Below, one piece after another: positions 11,124 to 28,984 of a DNA stretch of 64,000 nucleotides. The notes below the pieces were generated by a model. That model saw only the letters and a program-made list of their open reading frames with translations, was not told where the DNA came from and did not search any database. The position numbers were made by a program, and so were the translations under genes. The DNA is from Syngnathus acus (Eukaryota > Chordata > Actinopteri > Syngnathiformes > Syngnathidae): assembly GCF_901709675.1 (NCBI RefSeq), contig NC_051091.1, positions 5,366,967 through 5,430,966 of the forward strand. The letters run 5' to 3'. Within the stretch, counting starts at the first letter, position 1, and each line of letters begins with the position of its first letter.

Positions 11124-13566
11124 ATGAACACGTACAGGAAGTCCTACTCGGTGGCAGGCTCCAGCAGCGGCTCCAGAAGGTCCTTTGCAGGACCCCAAGG
11201 CGGCTATAGAACGAGCTACACTCTTAGTTCCTCTGGTGGTGGTTTAGGTGCTGGTGGTTCAAGTGCTGGTGGTTTTGGTATTGGCGGTTATGGTGGATTT
11301 AGTTCCATGAGCTCTAGCTCAATGCTTGGTGGTGCCTATGGCGGAGGCAACTTCATGGCTCCCGGCATCACCCAAGTCACTGTCAACAAGACTCTGCTGA
11401 CCCCCATGAGTCTGGATATTGACCCAAGCATCCAGGCTGTCCGTACCCAAGAAAAGGAACAGATCAAGACCCTCAACAATCGCTTCGCTTCCTTCATTGA
11501 TAAGGTTGGAAATATTTTTTTATTCTTTAACTTGATGACATACTTTTTAGTTAGATGTCAACATTGTTGTCGTGCTACAATTATTGTGATTAGGTTATGT
11601 GCATCTGGTTGAAGCATTTGTCAGAAACTCCTTGACAGGTCAAAGTCTTGAGAAATGAGTTCAAATGCTGCAATAGTAGGGTGTGGCTATTCACACAAGG
11701 GTGGGGGCGGGGAATTAATAGCCATGGTGGCAAAGGTTCAAGGATCATACAAAACCATGCACAAATATACAATTTTATACATTGGTCATTAAAATAAAAG
11801 AGCAAGTTAAACCAGAATGCAACTGAAAGAACTTTGAATAGAAACACTAACTTGTATGTGTGGTGTCCTCCCAGGTACGTTTCCTGGAGCAGCAGAACAA
11901 GATGCTGGAGACCAAATGGAGCCTCCTGCAGGAACAGACCACCACCCGCTCCAACATTGACGCCATGTTTGAGGCTTACATCGCAAACCTGCGCAGGCAA
12001 CTCGATGGGCTGGGCAACGAGAAGGTCAAGCTGGAGGGAGAACTGAAGAACATGCAGCTCCAGGTGGAGGACTTCAAAACAAAGTGAGTGTTGATAGAAC
12101 TGGAATTTTAAGACAATGTTGGGATGATGTTTGATGTTGATTGTTTTGTGTTCTAAAAGGTATGAAAATGAAATCAACAAGCGCACAGCGGCAGAGAATG
12201 AGTTTGTCCTCTTGAAAAAGGTCAAATCAGATTGCATTTAAGTTTAAATATGTCCAGCGCTTTCTTAACACTCTTAATGATCTTTCCAGGATGTTGACGG
12301 TGCTTACATGAACAAGGTGGAGCTGGAGGCCAAATGTGATGCTCTTCAGGATGAGATCAACTTCCTCAGAGCCATCTATGAGGCTGTAAGTGATACAAGG
12401 ATGCAGTTTTTGCCATTGCTTGAACCTGGCCACTGTCTTGACTTTGCAACAATTTGTGCTTCTGCAGGAGCTTCGGGAACTGCAGTCCCAGATCAAGGAC
12501 ACCTCTGTCGTTGTGGAGATGGACAACAGCCGCAACCTGGATATGGATTCTATTGTGGCCGAAGTGCGCGCTCAGTATGAGGACATTGCCAACCGCAACA
12601 AGGCTGAGGCGGAGGCCTGGTACAAACAGAAGGTAAGAGCAACGCTGACAATCAGTTCCGCTCCTTTCTCCTCTTTGCAACACAGGATACATTTTGTTGC
12701 ATTTTCCACAACAGTTCTTGGAGATGCAGAGCTCTGCTGGCCAGTACGGCGAAAACCTTCAATCAACCAAGGCTGAGATTGCTGAGCTGAACCGCATGAT
12801 TGCCCGTCTTCAGAACGAGATTGAGGCCGTCAAGGCACAGGTACAGAAGTTAAAATAGATCTTTGTCGTCTATAGCCGTCAATGGCAGTGAATGACTTTG
12901 TTTGTGATAACCTCTGCGCAGAGGGCCTCCCTGGAGGCTCAGATTGCAGAGGCTGAGGACCGCGGTGAGTTGGCAGTGAAGGATGCCAGGCTTCGCATCA
13001 AGGACCTGGAGGAAGCCCTCCAGAAAGCCAAGCAGGACATGGCCCGCCAGGTGCGTGAATACCAGGAGCTGATGAACGTCAAAATGGCCCTGGACATTGA
13101 AATCGCCACCTACAGGAAACTTCTGGAAGGAGAGGAAAACAGGTAAATCAACATTAAATAAGCTCAAATCTTTACATAGTATCATAAGCCAGAATCGTGC
13201 AATTATTAATCCAATCAAATGTGCTGTTATTAGAATTGCCGCTGGACCCTCCAGTGCAACAATTCATGTGCAGCAGAATTCAAGCAGTGGTAAGCTTTCC
13301 CTCTTCTACAATACTTACTCTTACAACTCACAAACAGACATTAATACAATGTTTCTTTTCTAGCCGGATACTCCAGCTCTGGCTCCGCTGGTGGATTTGG
13401 TTATGGTGGCAGCAGCATGTCCGGTGGTTATGGTGGCAGCATGTCCGGTGGTTTTGGTGGAAGCAGCATGTCCGGAGGTTACGGTGGAAGCAGCATGACC
13501 GGAGGCTACGGTGGTACTATCACAAAGTCCACTGTGTCCACGTCCAGCTCCAGAAGAAACTTCTAA
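11124..13566 (+). CDS. Type II keratin (keratin 8-like), copy 2
   Basis: Predicted type II keratin of 505 residues, a tandem paralogue of the gene at 5073. Coding exons: 11124-11504, 11875-12083, 12160-12220, 12290-12385, 12468-12632, 12715-12840, 12922-13142, 13234-13289, 13364-13566. Exons 1-7 have exactly the same lengths as copy 1. The helix initiation motif ([16 protein letters not shown]) and termination motif ([12 protein letters not shown]) are intact. Head and tail differ from copy 1: the tail has repeated SMSGG(Y/F)GGS-like units and ends SSRRNF. Introns 1, 3, 7 and 8 are diverged, while exons 4-7 and introns 4-6 are nearly the same as in copy 1, which suggests gene conversion. Both copies look functional. 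Confidence 0.93.
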
Positions 13567-13623
13567 GAAAGAGAGCAGTCCCTCTTGCCGTCACCGTGCT
13601 ATCCAATATCAGTCGTTTGTCAT

Positions 13624-13730
13624 CGGAACCACTTCTCCTCACGAGGGTCACGGGCATGCTGCAGCCTTACCCAGCAATCTTCAGGTGGTAGGCGGGGTAC
13701 ACCGTGAACTGATCACCAGCTAATCGCAAT
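13624..13730 (+). repeat. Common teleost interspersed repeat inside the keratin copy 2 3' UTR
   Basis: The segment matches, from memory, a very common fish repeat. Its hallmarks are CCTCACGAGGGTCA near the start and TAGGCGGGGTACACC toward the end. It lies between the stop codon (13564-13566) and the polyA signal (13876), so it should be part of the mature transcript. A shorter relative is at 17611-17666. Confidence 0.65.
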
Positions 13731-13875
13731 ATCCAATACCAACAAACGAGAAAAATGTTCCACTCACCAGTTGTGCCTCGAAATCATTGAATCTCTTTGT
13801 ACAATGTCATTCATCATTACTGAAGACAATTTGGGAATGCCCTCGTTGAAATACCATGATGAGTGCTGAAATTGT

Positions 13876-13881
13876 AATAAA
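13876..13881 (+). terminator. Polyadenylation signal of keratin copy 2
   Basis: AATAAA lies 310 bases after the stop codon. It gives a 3' UTR about half as long as that of copy 1. Confidence 0.6.
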
Positions 13882-16800
13882 GACATCCTGAACACACGGT
13901 TCAATCCTATATTGCGTCTCATTTTTGTGTATTGCTGGAAAAATGTCAAAAGTTCTGCAATTATATTAATTGTCTTACTCGTTCTTGCAAACAAGCGCTC
14001 TTTGTGACAGCCGTGCCAGAGTTGTGATATGATAACTTTACAAGTCCTGATAAGACTCACCTTTGTGACCTTTGTTGGCTTATGGGCCTCCTATTGGCTG
14101 CTGTTGACAAAATACCATCACAGTCCTTTGACTGATGGTTCATGAATGGCAAAATGCTCAATTGTCAAAGTAATGCCGCAATATTATTTTGCGGACTAGC
14201 TGCAGTGGAAGAAATTCCAATAACCGAGCACCTGATGAAATGGGTGTGTCATGATGATGAAGGATTTCTTCTGTTACAAGGTTAAGGTGTTGATTATCAC
14301 AAATGGTGCTGTCGTGTTTTCCTCTCTCGCTTGACATCAGCAAGCCTGGTTTAAATGAGATGAATGAGTTGCGATCCTATCATGAAATAAATATCTTCAA
14401 ACTGAAGAATGGGTAATTGTTCAGGGTTTGCCCTCTTCGCTGCAGAGCGAGCTCCCCGCGTTTGCGACATTCAACAACTCAACCAGGCGTGGCTTTCCAT
14501 TTCACCGGCAGATTTTTTTGTCAGTTGTGGTCTGCTGAATTTTCTGCTGCGCTAACAAATTGCTTGTGTAGCTTTTTTGAACAAAGGGCCAACATGGAAG
14601 CGTGACAGCTTGACATATTCAGACTTTATGTTTCACTGTGTTACTATCGTTGCTGAGCAAATTAACACATCTTTTGTCATTTATTTTTCAGATTGGGATT
14701 TTTTTTCTCCTCGGTATGTAGTCTTCGGTGTTTAACGCAGATTGGCAGTGAAGCAGTTTTACGTAAATACAGTTTACTAGACCTTCAAAAACAAAAATCT
14801 GTTTACACCTTGACTTGAATGATGACATTCTAAGTTGAAGACATAAATCAACGCAGGTTTCTAACCACCAATTATTTTGTCTTGCTCAGCAAATGAAGGA
14901 AATATTTGAAATAGCTAAAGGTTCACTTGTTTTGATGTGACTTTGCCTCTCCCTATGCATAACCACTTTTGTCACTGTTCTGACAAGTCACAATAGGAAA
15001 CCAGTTTGTCTCGTTTACAGACCTGCGTCCACGTCACCCCATTCGCTGCACGTTACAACTTCCTCGTATAATACCAGTAATGTCTAACGTAACTGCAAAA
15101 CCATGCGCTTCCTTTAGAGGGATTACATTAAATCCGTAGACAGAGCAAAAAAGGAGTAGTAAAAAATAAACCGCGTCGTACTGCTCAAGTTCTGTGAGAC
15201 TTGCAGGATGTCGGCTCATGTCTGCTAAGGCGAGTGGTTTGGATTAAGGGTCAAAATGAAAAATCTTTAAAGAAAACTGCCACTGTGCTGTCACAGCAAG
15301 TTCAATGATTTGCTATACCACCTTCTGGTGAAACCGTGCTGGTTTTATCAATCTATATTGGAAACTGCTGGAGGGGAAAACGATAGTGTGTCACAGAGAG
15401 TGACAGCTGTGGATGGGCCAGTAAAGAAGCGCTGACAGGATGATGAGTTAAGGGCACGCATCAGCAAGAGATATGATCAAGCCTAGATATGGGGGGATAT
15501 TTATTAGGTATGCACAGGACCAGAGGCAAAACATAACATTATTACTGTGATCTTTACGCTATTATTCTTCACGGACAAAAGTGTTGCGAGTGTAGGACAA
15601 CTGCAGTAACTAAAAATGGAAGATGGGTTTTACTTCATACGATAAATTGGAGGCATTTAACGGAAAGACAAAATACTCTATGGCTTTCTTTCTGTTGATT
15701 ATGGATTGTGTTTAGCCAAAATCTTTCACTTAGCCACGTCATTTCTTTTAAGTTTAATGGCATGTTACTAAGTTTTATTCATTTGTGTTGTAGCACCTCC
15801 TATTGTTCATGAAGGGAAGTCATGGACGTTTGTTCTTGACTGTGGTGACAGTTCTCAAGTCAGTGATCTAATATTAGTGATGGTCTCATCTGTAGGAAGT
15901 CACGACCCCCATCAGTGACACTGTTAAATGCTGGGCGGTCGGCCATACTTGATGAAGCTGGACAGGTGATGGACCGGCAGAGGAAGGGGGAGGGAAGAGA
16001 TAGCGTAAAAGGTCTTATCACCAAAATCACAATGATATCATTTGAGTTTTTGGCACTTCACTCATGGAAAATGGAGGTGTGCATTTGGGGTAAAAAGTCA
16101 GAAATAGTCACAAAAGTGGTCAGCAAAGTTTTATGCTTTTACAGATGCATACACTTGAATTTCAGCCCACGAATTTGTAAGTTGGAAGGTATTAACGCTC
16201 TTTAAAGCCCTGGAGAGGATCGCATGTCTCTTTTTTTATCTCTCATGTGCAGATTAGAGGATGGTTTGCAAGGAAAACACTTTTAGCTCTTCTGGGTGAA
16301 CAGCAGGTGACTGCTTGGTGTTACCAATTCTGCTATGATGACAAAACTAGCGTCGAAAAGTTGTCAATAAAGAGATTTCTTAATGCAAAAGAGGATTTTT
16401 AACATCAGTTGTCGGCAGAACTGAGACTGACATCATTTTGAAGGGCACCGGTGTTATCGGATAGCTTTAGATGACTTATCTACATGCAGCATCAGCAGCA
16501 GAGCACACCTGGGAAGGAAGCAAGAGGTCAGCACTGGAGGATGTGGGGTCACGTTCTGTCGTTCAATAAATATTTGATATTAGTTTTGTCACGGTTGCAG
16601 ATTATTGTAGTGGTGGCAAAAAAAAAAAAACAATGCAAGGAAAATGACTTGAGTAGACAATGACAGATAATGAACGCACAACTACAGAAATAAATAGGAC
16701 ACTTAAACGAGTCATGAGCGGCTCAGGGATCGGATTGACAAGCATGGGTGGACAAAATATGGGTTCGGATTAGCTCTTTCTTTCTCACTAATTTCTCATT

Positions 16801-17610
16801 CTAATTCAGGCCTGCTGAAAATTCAGTTCTATGACATTCATTCATGCTCATTTTGTTATGTCAACGAGAGCAATGAAGCTCGAGGTTGCTACTGGCCACA
16901 TTGACATAACATCGTAGCTTGGATGATATTTTTTTTTTACTGACTGTGACACCATAGACTTCCATAGCATTCCTGTTAAGCTTGAGAGGATCTTGCAGCC
17001 CATTGAGGAAAGACTCGTCTTGTCCGTGCAATGGATTAGCCGCAGTGACAGGTCATTAAATACCTGGGAGCGTAGGCTAATCAGAATGTCAGCAGAGCCG
17101 CATGCCTTGGGAAATTATCGCCTCAGTTTTAACGTTCAAAGCTCATCTGTATTAATGTTATTGCCACCGCACTGGCATTTTTATGGCCACCTACAGCCTA
17201 TTTCAAACGCAAACACTAAGACGTTATAGACATAATTCAGGGCTTGTAGGAATCTTACATCAAAGTGGTGTAAATTCCGCACACCATGACAGGAAATGCA
17301 AATCTTTAAAAGTCCAAATGTGTTTACTTTAGCATGTAAGACTTATAGCGCCGAGACTTGTGGCATCATTACCTCTACCGGCGAGGTTATGTTCTAAACT
17401 GCCCTCGTTTGTCTTTCTGTCTGCCCCGGTGACAGATTAAGTGAAAAGGAATCCTAAGAGATCAAGAGCCCAAAAACCCAAATCTTTGTGAACAAGCTTT
17501 CTGTGTGCACTTATTTCTTTAAACAAGAACATTGCAGTTTATATTTGGAAAGTAGCATCGATATAAATTCCAACTAGCCAATGTAATTTATTAGTTAACA
17601 TGAATTAATT

Positions 17611-17666
17611 CACATTCATTCATTATCAGAACCGCTTTATCTTCAAGAGGACCCTATTCCAGCTCT
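17611..17666 (+). repeat. Fragment of the common teleost repeat also seen at 13624
   Basis: The segment reads like CATTCATTCATTATC(A/C)GAACCGCTT followed by a degraded CTTCAAGAGG...CCTATTCCAGCT stretch, the left part of the widespread fish repeat. It is short and decayed. Confidence 0.5.
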
Positions 17667-18042
17667 ACTAAAACAATGCTATTGTCAATGGCAACTGAAT
17701 TCTTCCTGACTTTGTATTGCTCTAAGACAGCTATATGTTATTTTCCTCTGCTGTATAAAGGTAACTCGTCCATGAAGCCCTCAGCGGTCCGTTGCTTTCA
17801 TCCTGGAGGGACGAACGCTAGAACCCGTAATAAGCAATTAGGGAGCCACGCAAATGCCAACTGTCATGCTCCTGTCTGGGCCTGAGGTTAGCTGTGAAGA
17901 TGCCCTCGGCTTACTTTCTGCCAGTCTCACAACCAGCAACGTTTTTCAATTGAAATCTGAGAAGACCACAGCAGAATAACCGCAAGGCAGTTCCTTCAGT
18001 GTGGTCCGATAATGATGTATGCATCAATTATTATTACTGGTA

Positions 18043-18284
18043 CCGTATTTTCCGCACTATAAGGCGCACCTAAAAACCACTAATTTTCTCAAAAGCCGAC
18101 AGTGCGCCTTATAATCAGGTGCGCCTTATATATGGACCAATATTGAGCCACTACAGCAGGCGTGTCCAAAGTCCGGCCCGCGGGCCAAATGTATATATCT
18201 TATATAGGGACACAGTTTTAAAATGGGCCATTCATTGAAGGTGCGCCTTATAATCCGGTGCGCCTTATAGTGCGGAAAATACGG
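18043..18284. mobile_element. Non-autonomous DNA transposon (MITE) with TA target duplication, copy 1
   Basis: A 242-bp element with perfect 28-bp terminal inverted repeats (18043-18070 and 18257-18284), starting CCGTATTTTCCGCAC, flanked on both sides by TA (18041-18042 and 18285-18286). TIRs plus a TA duplication suggest Tc1/mariner-like mobilisation. It has no coding capacity. The inner sequence repeats the unit GTGCGCCTTATA. A second member is at 44666-45062. Confidence 0.85.
18153..18190 (+). repeat. Foreign repeat fragment nested inside the MITE
   Basis: The stretch around GTGTCCAAAGTCCGGCCC resembles the ends of hAT-type elements common in vertebrates and is absent from the second MITE copy. 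It may be a nested insertion or captured sequence. The family call is from memory. Confidence 0.4.
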
Positions 18285-19473
18285 TATATTTTTTTATTAA
18301 ACCAGCTATAATACCAGTTTACCAGCTTTTCGTAATTAAAAAAAGCTGTATTTAATCACCTATATTCCTTTCTTGATTTTGCAATTGTAACAGAGCACAC
18401 TGCAGCAGAACAATTGTTCCTATTTGCCAGTTTTTGCCAGTCAGTGCTATTTCAATGCATCCTTCACACAGCCACTCATGGAAACGGAACACTTAAGAAG
18501 AAATAGTCAGGTAAAAAAAAAAAAGCCTATTCAAGTTTCCATTTATAAATCACTCTGATTGTTTTGTCTTACAACCGCGTCTCCGCACAAGTGGCACATG
18601 AGTCAAGTTCTACTCGACACATTTGAATTGGGCACCGTTTCATCTAATATGAAGCACAATACATTCATCAGCACGCAAGCTGCTCCATCTTTATTCATGG
18701 CATGTTTCTGTCGAGCCGCATTAGCCTCGGGAGGAAGGCAGCCTGCAGAGAGATGCTCAATGTGGCGCAGCTGCCGCTGCCAGCACGCTCCTCCACATCG
18801 CTCACAATTGTGCCCTGGAATGAACAGTGAAGATTTACCGAAGCGCAAAAAACAGGCAGTGAACCAGGAAATGATGGCGCGTTTTTTGCCATCATATAAT
18901 TCTTCCTAAATGGTCAGCGAGATGACAGTGACAGAGGAGAGCGGCTGGCCAACCATCTGTCTCAAAGTGATGAATCCTGTGGGCTGTGAAAACACTTTAG
19001 GCCTAGCGTTGAGGTCCCGTGTTCATAAATGCTCTCGGGTGGCTAAATGACATTTCATCAGGTAAAAACGATTGATGCCTTTAACAGTTTCCAGTCTGCT
19101 GCTTTTGTGCGGTGTAAACGAGGGACAGTTTATTTCGTTCTCCAACTTTAATGTTGCTCAACAGGACTTGACACCCTGTAGTATTTCAGGCGCTGAATCG
19201 ACAATAGCATTGAGACACCTGGCCTTTGGGTTAACATGCAATACCATTGATCTATTCAAGCGTTTGCTCATTTTCGGTACATTTAATTTTGTTTCAGGTT
19301 ATGTTATGTTTTCCCACATCTCTTTTTTCATATCTCGTCATATTGTTGGGTTATCATCTCCACCTGATCTTTTCAGGCCCGTTTCTTTTATCGACCAATC
19401 GCTCATCTTGACCGCTCGTCAATTTCTTTGCGTTTACCTGCTTTTCTGAAGTCTGAAGCTTTATGGGTCGCAT

Positions 19474-19850
19474 TGTCAGGAATGAGCGGAGCCAGGGCGA
19501 CCAAATGCAGCTTGGACCAGGGTTTATTGGGGGTAAAGGTAGTTGGAAGGGAGGATGAGGGGACAAACCAACAAAACCGGCAAACTAACATAACTTCCTA
19601 ACAAAACCAACAACAGGACTGACCGACAGACTGGATAACAGAAACGGAACTGGCCGACACAGACGTGAGACAAAAAGACATCAGAGTGACACGCAGACAG
19701 GACTTAAATACGACACAGGTAACGAGAGGTAGGTGACTGTGATTAGTACATTGATTTTGAGTTGACACAGGAAGGGAGGGGTGAGTACACAGACGGACAG
19801 AAACCATAGCAACCTACATATAATAAAACAACCGGGGACGAGTCGTGACA
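19474..19850. repeat. LTR-like or terminally inverted interspersed repeat
   Basis: The 377-bp block begins TGTCAGGAATGAGCGGAGCC and ends GAGTCGTGACA, so it has TG...CA ends and a short TGTCA/TGACA inversion. The body is rich in ACAGG-type words (CAGGACTTAAATACGACACA), typical of an abundant class of teleost repeats. No clear target duplication was seen. It could be a solo LTR or a non-autonomous DNA element. Confidence 0.5.
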
Positions 19851-20739
19851 TTTGTCATCATGTTCCCATGTTTAGTTTCCTGTCTTGTCTTACTTAACTC
19901 AGTTTCTACAGCACTTAAACAACTGCAGCTGTAAAAAGCCGCCCTCTGTAAAACATAATAATACGGACAGTTATATGAATAGCAATAAATCTGACATTTA
20001 AACAGTGAAAAGCTGCCATTGTGTTGTTCTGTGGCTTATGTCAAATCAAATATTACTCCCAAGTGTTGAGTTTGACTTCAGGCACAATGCAAGACTTCAT
20101 TTTCAAATAAGCAAAGTGACACAATGCAAAAGTGAAAGATCTAGCCTTTAGGCATATTCATGATCTCTTCTTGTGTCCAAATTTGCTTCTTTTCAAGCAT
20201 TAATCTTCTCCTTCGGCTCACCAGGTGTCAGCAGCTGAGCAGCGAGAAAAAGGCAAATGGACCTGAAACTGAATATTTTGTTCCCCCCATGGACTCGAGG
20301 TGGTTTTTTTTTAGTGCTAATTTTGTATCTCAGTACAGGGCGCAGTCTTGGGACTTTTATGTCTCAAATGAACCTTGAGCAAATCCTTTTCTGGTGGTGA
20401 CTTCATAAGAATATTGCAGGTGCTTGCATCTAATTACTGTTTGCATCTAATCAGTATGAGAAAACAAACTGATTAATGGCCACATGTTCATAAGTCTCAG
20501 GCTATTTCCTACATGTACCTACCTATATTTATTATTAAATATTGTGCCAATTGCTCTACTTTGCTTTTTTCACCTCAATTAGTGAGATAAATGATAATAC
20601 CTGTACCTCAAATTTTGTTTGTTAATATGACTGATAAATGTAACTAAATTTTTCTTATACATTTTTGTTCATGGATTCATTAGTCAATAAACAACTTCAA
20701 ATAAAGTGAAATTATACTTTGATAATTTGATAATCAACC

Positions 20740-20981
20740 ATTTGCAAGCGTCGGTTTGAGATCCCTCCGCGTAATTGACTTTCACTGTTAGCCGCTTCAC
20801 CGTTGCTCTTTTGCGTCTCCTTCCGCTTGCTGCCTCGTCACGTCCACGGGCTGAGCAGCAGAATAGTGCATAACTGTTCAGTTCCATATCCGTGACGGCT
20901 GCAGCGCTGCGGAGCTCCTTTTACCGATGATCACCACCTGATGTGACATTTCCTTCTCACTCGTCGACACATTTGGAAGCA
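20740..20981 (+). promoter_or_regulatory. Putative promoter and 5' UTR of vstm2l
   Basis: In the AT-rich surroundings this segment is richer in CpG (for example GCAGCGCTGCGGAGC near 20900) and directly precedes the signal-peptide exon of vstm2l. No TATA box stands out. The transcription start cannot be fixed from sequence alone. Confidence 0.4.
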
Positions 20982-27430
<6,449 letters not shown>

Positions 27431-28375
27431 CTGACGACAAAGTCTGTTTCTTAGCGTGCATGTTCGTGACTAAGAAGGTGATCATTCTCATCGTCCGCAT
27501 CATTTTTATTGTTGCCGCCTTCCATCTTTTTGCTTTGTTTTAAATATGAAATGGATGTACTTTTTATGAGTCGAACCTCTGCAGCTGTTTTTTTTTTTTG
27601 TAAACAGGTAATCATTACTAGCACAGAATTTTTTTTGATGTGTTGCTAATCTCCATTTGCAGGAATGTACAATTAATTCCCAATTGAAAGGAAACAACCA
27701 TCTGTTTTCCCTGCCACTTGGCCTCATTCGATTTGTGGCTGGACTGGAACTTTAATGAACTTGGCATGTTTTTGTAATGTTGGAGGAAGTTGACGTTAAG
27801 GAGGATAAGCGATAAACTTTGAATGGGCAAATGTAAGTAAAATATTTATTATCACGTCTAAGGGTGGCTTCAAGACCTTTTGAAAAATGTTTTTGTTTCG
27901 AATGTTTTTAGTTTTAAATGTATGCCTTCAACAACAATATTGGCTGTCTTGTAATTGCTATTCTCATTTCCTATCATTTTATCCACTACGATCCAGTAAA
28001 ACAGTTTGTGTACCTTCATGCCTACTATGTTGCAGGTCTTTCTCAACCTATTTTACACTTTGTGTTTCTTTTAGAATTTAACTAGTATGTCCACATAAAT
28101 CTTTATTTACGCACTCTTGGAGTTAAATACTCCCAAAAACTTGAAGGTGTCTTGTATTTTCAACACGTTTAATAATTTTTGACTGTTGGCAGTGGAGGGC
28201 AGTGTTGTCACATAACTCAAGTAAAACAAAATATGGAATACAGTCAGTCTTCATTTGTGATGTCATAACAGCTCCCACAGATGGTAACATAGGATGAAAA
28301 CTAGAAGAAGAAAAAAATTAGTAGTGCGGCATAAAGAGTCTGGCTACATGCAGTCCACAAATGTATTATATTAAA

Positions 28376-28620
28376 GATTAAAAAAGTCCCAATGATCGTC
28401 ACACACACACCTGGGTGTGGTGAAATTTGTCCTCTGCATTTAACCCATCCCCATGTGATTTTAATCCATCCCCTGGGGGAGAGGGGAGCAGTGAGCAGCA
28501 GCGGTGCCGCGCTCGGGAATCAGTTGGTGATCTAACCCCCCAATTCCAACCCTTAATGCTGAGTGCCAAGCAGGGAGGCAATGGGTCCCATTTTTATAGT
28601 CTTTGGTATGACCCGGCATA
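28376..28620. repeat. Abundant teleost short interspersed repeat
   Basis: The block from about GATCGTCACACACACACC through GTGAAATTTGTCCTCTGCA, the CCATCCCC(A/T) stretch, GGGAGCAGTGAGCAGCAG and the AGTCTTTGGTATGACCCGGC end is, from memory, a very common fish element. It lies between the tail-to-tail ends of vstm2l and tgm2. I cannot settle whether it is a SINE or a MITE. Confidence 0.6.
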
Positions 28621-28758
28621 TCATTCAAACACAAGGCATGAACCAAGGGGTGAGACGAAAAAAAAAATCATTCCATTTGTTTTGAAATTCGAATGTGGAA
28701 GTCAGTTCTACGTAAATTGCTTCTTAATTCATTCTTAGTTGCCTTAAATATTTGTGCC

Positions 28759-28764
28759 AATAAA
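28759..28764 (+). terminator. Possible polyadenylation signal of vstm2l
   Basis: AATAAA lies on the + strand 1.3 kb beyond the vstm2l stop and 220 bases before the tgm2 stop codon. It would give a long 3' UTR that includes the repeat at 28376-28620. A nearer non-canonical signal is possible. Confidence 0.25.
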
Positions 28765-28984
28765 AACAACATTGACACACACACTTATTGACAATGATAA
28801 AAACATTATTCCAAATGTCTCTTCAAATTTATATTTGGAAGAAATGCCTGTTTAAAGTCATGTGCCGTTTTACATACAAAAATATAAACACTCATTACAC
28901 TACATAAAAACTTTATAGGGATACATTTTACATATGATAAAAACTAAAGTGACACCTTCATATTGCTTCTGTCTCGTAACGCGA

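Larger units (their letters stand above)
13890..20739. other. Gene-free region between the keratins and vstm2l
   Basis: No coding exon is supported. The longest open frames (15915-16205 and 19072-19449, both +) have no recognisable domain and no consistent splice context. The identifiable content is repeats: a fragment at 17611, a small TA-flanked transposon at 18043-18284 and a TG...CA-ended repeat at 19474-19850. Confidence 0.6.

Noticed and set aside
11590-12237. Minus-strand open frame of 215 codons
   Set aside because: It is antisense to keratin copy 2 exons 2-3 and reflects reverse reading of rod-domain codons. A matching shadow exists in copy 1.
15915-16205. 96-codon + strand frame in the keratin-vstm2l interval
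   Set aside because: There is no recognisable domain, and an open frame of this length is expected by chance in a 64-kb window.
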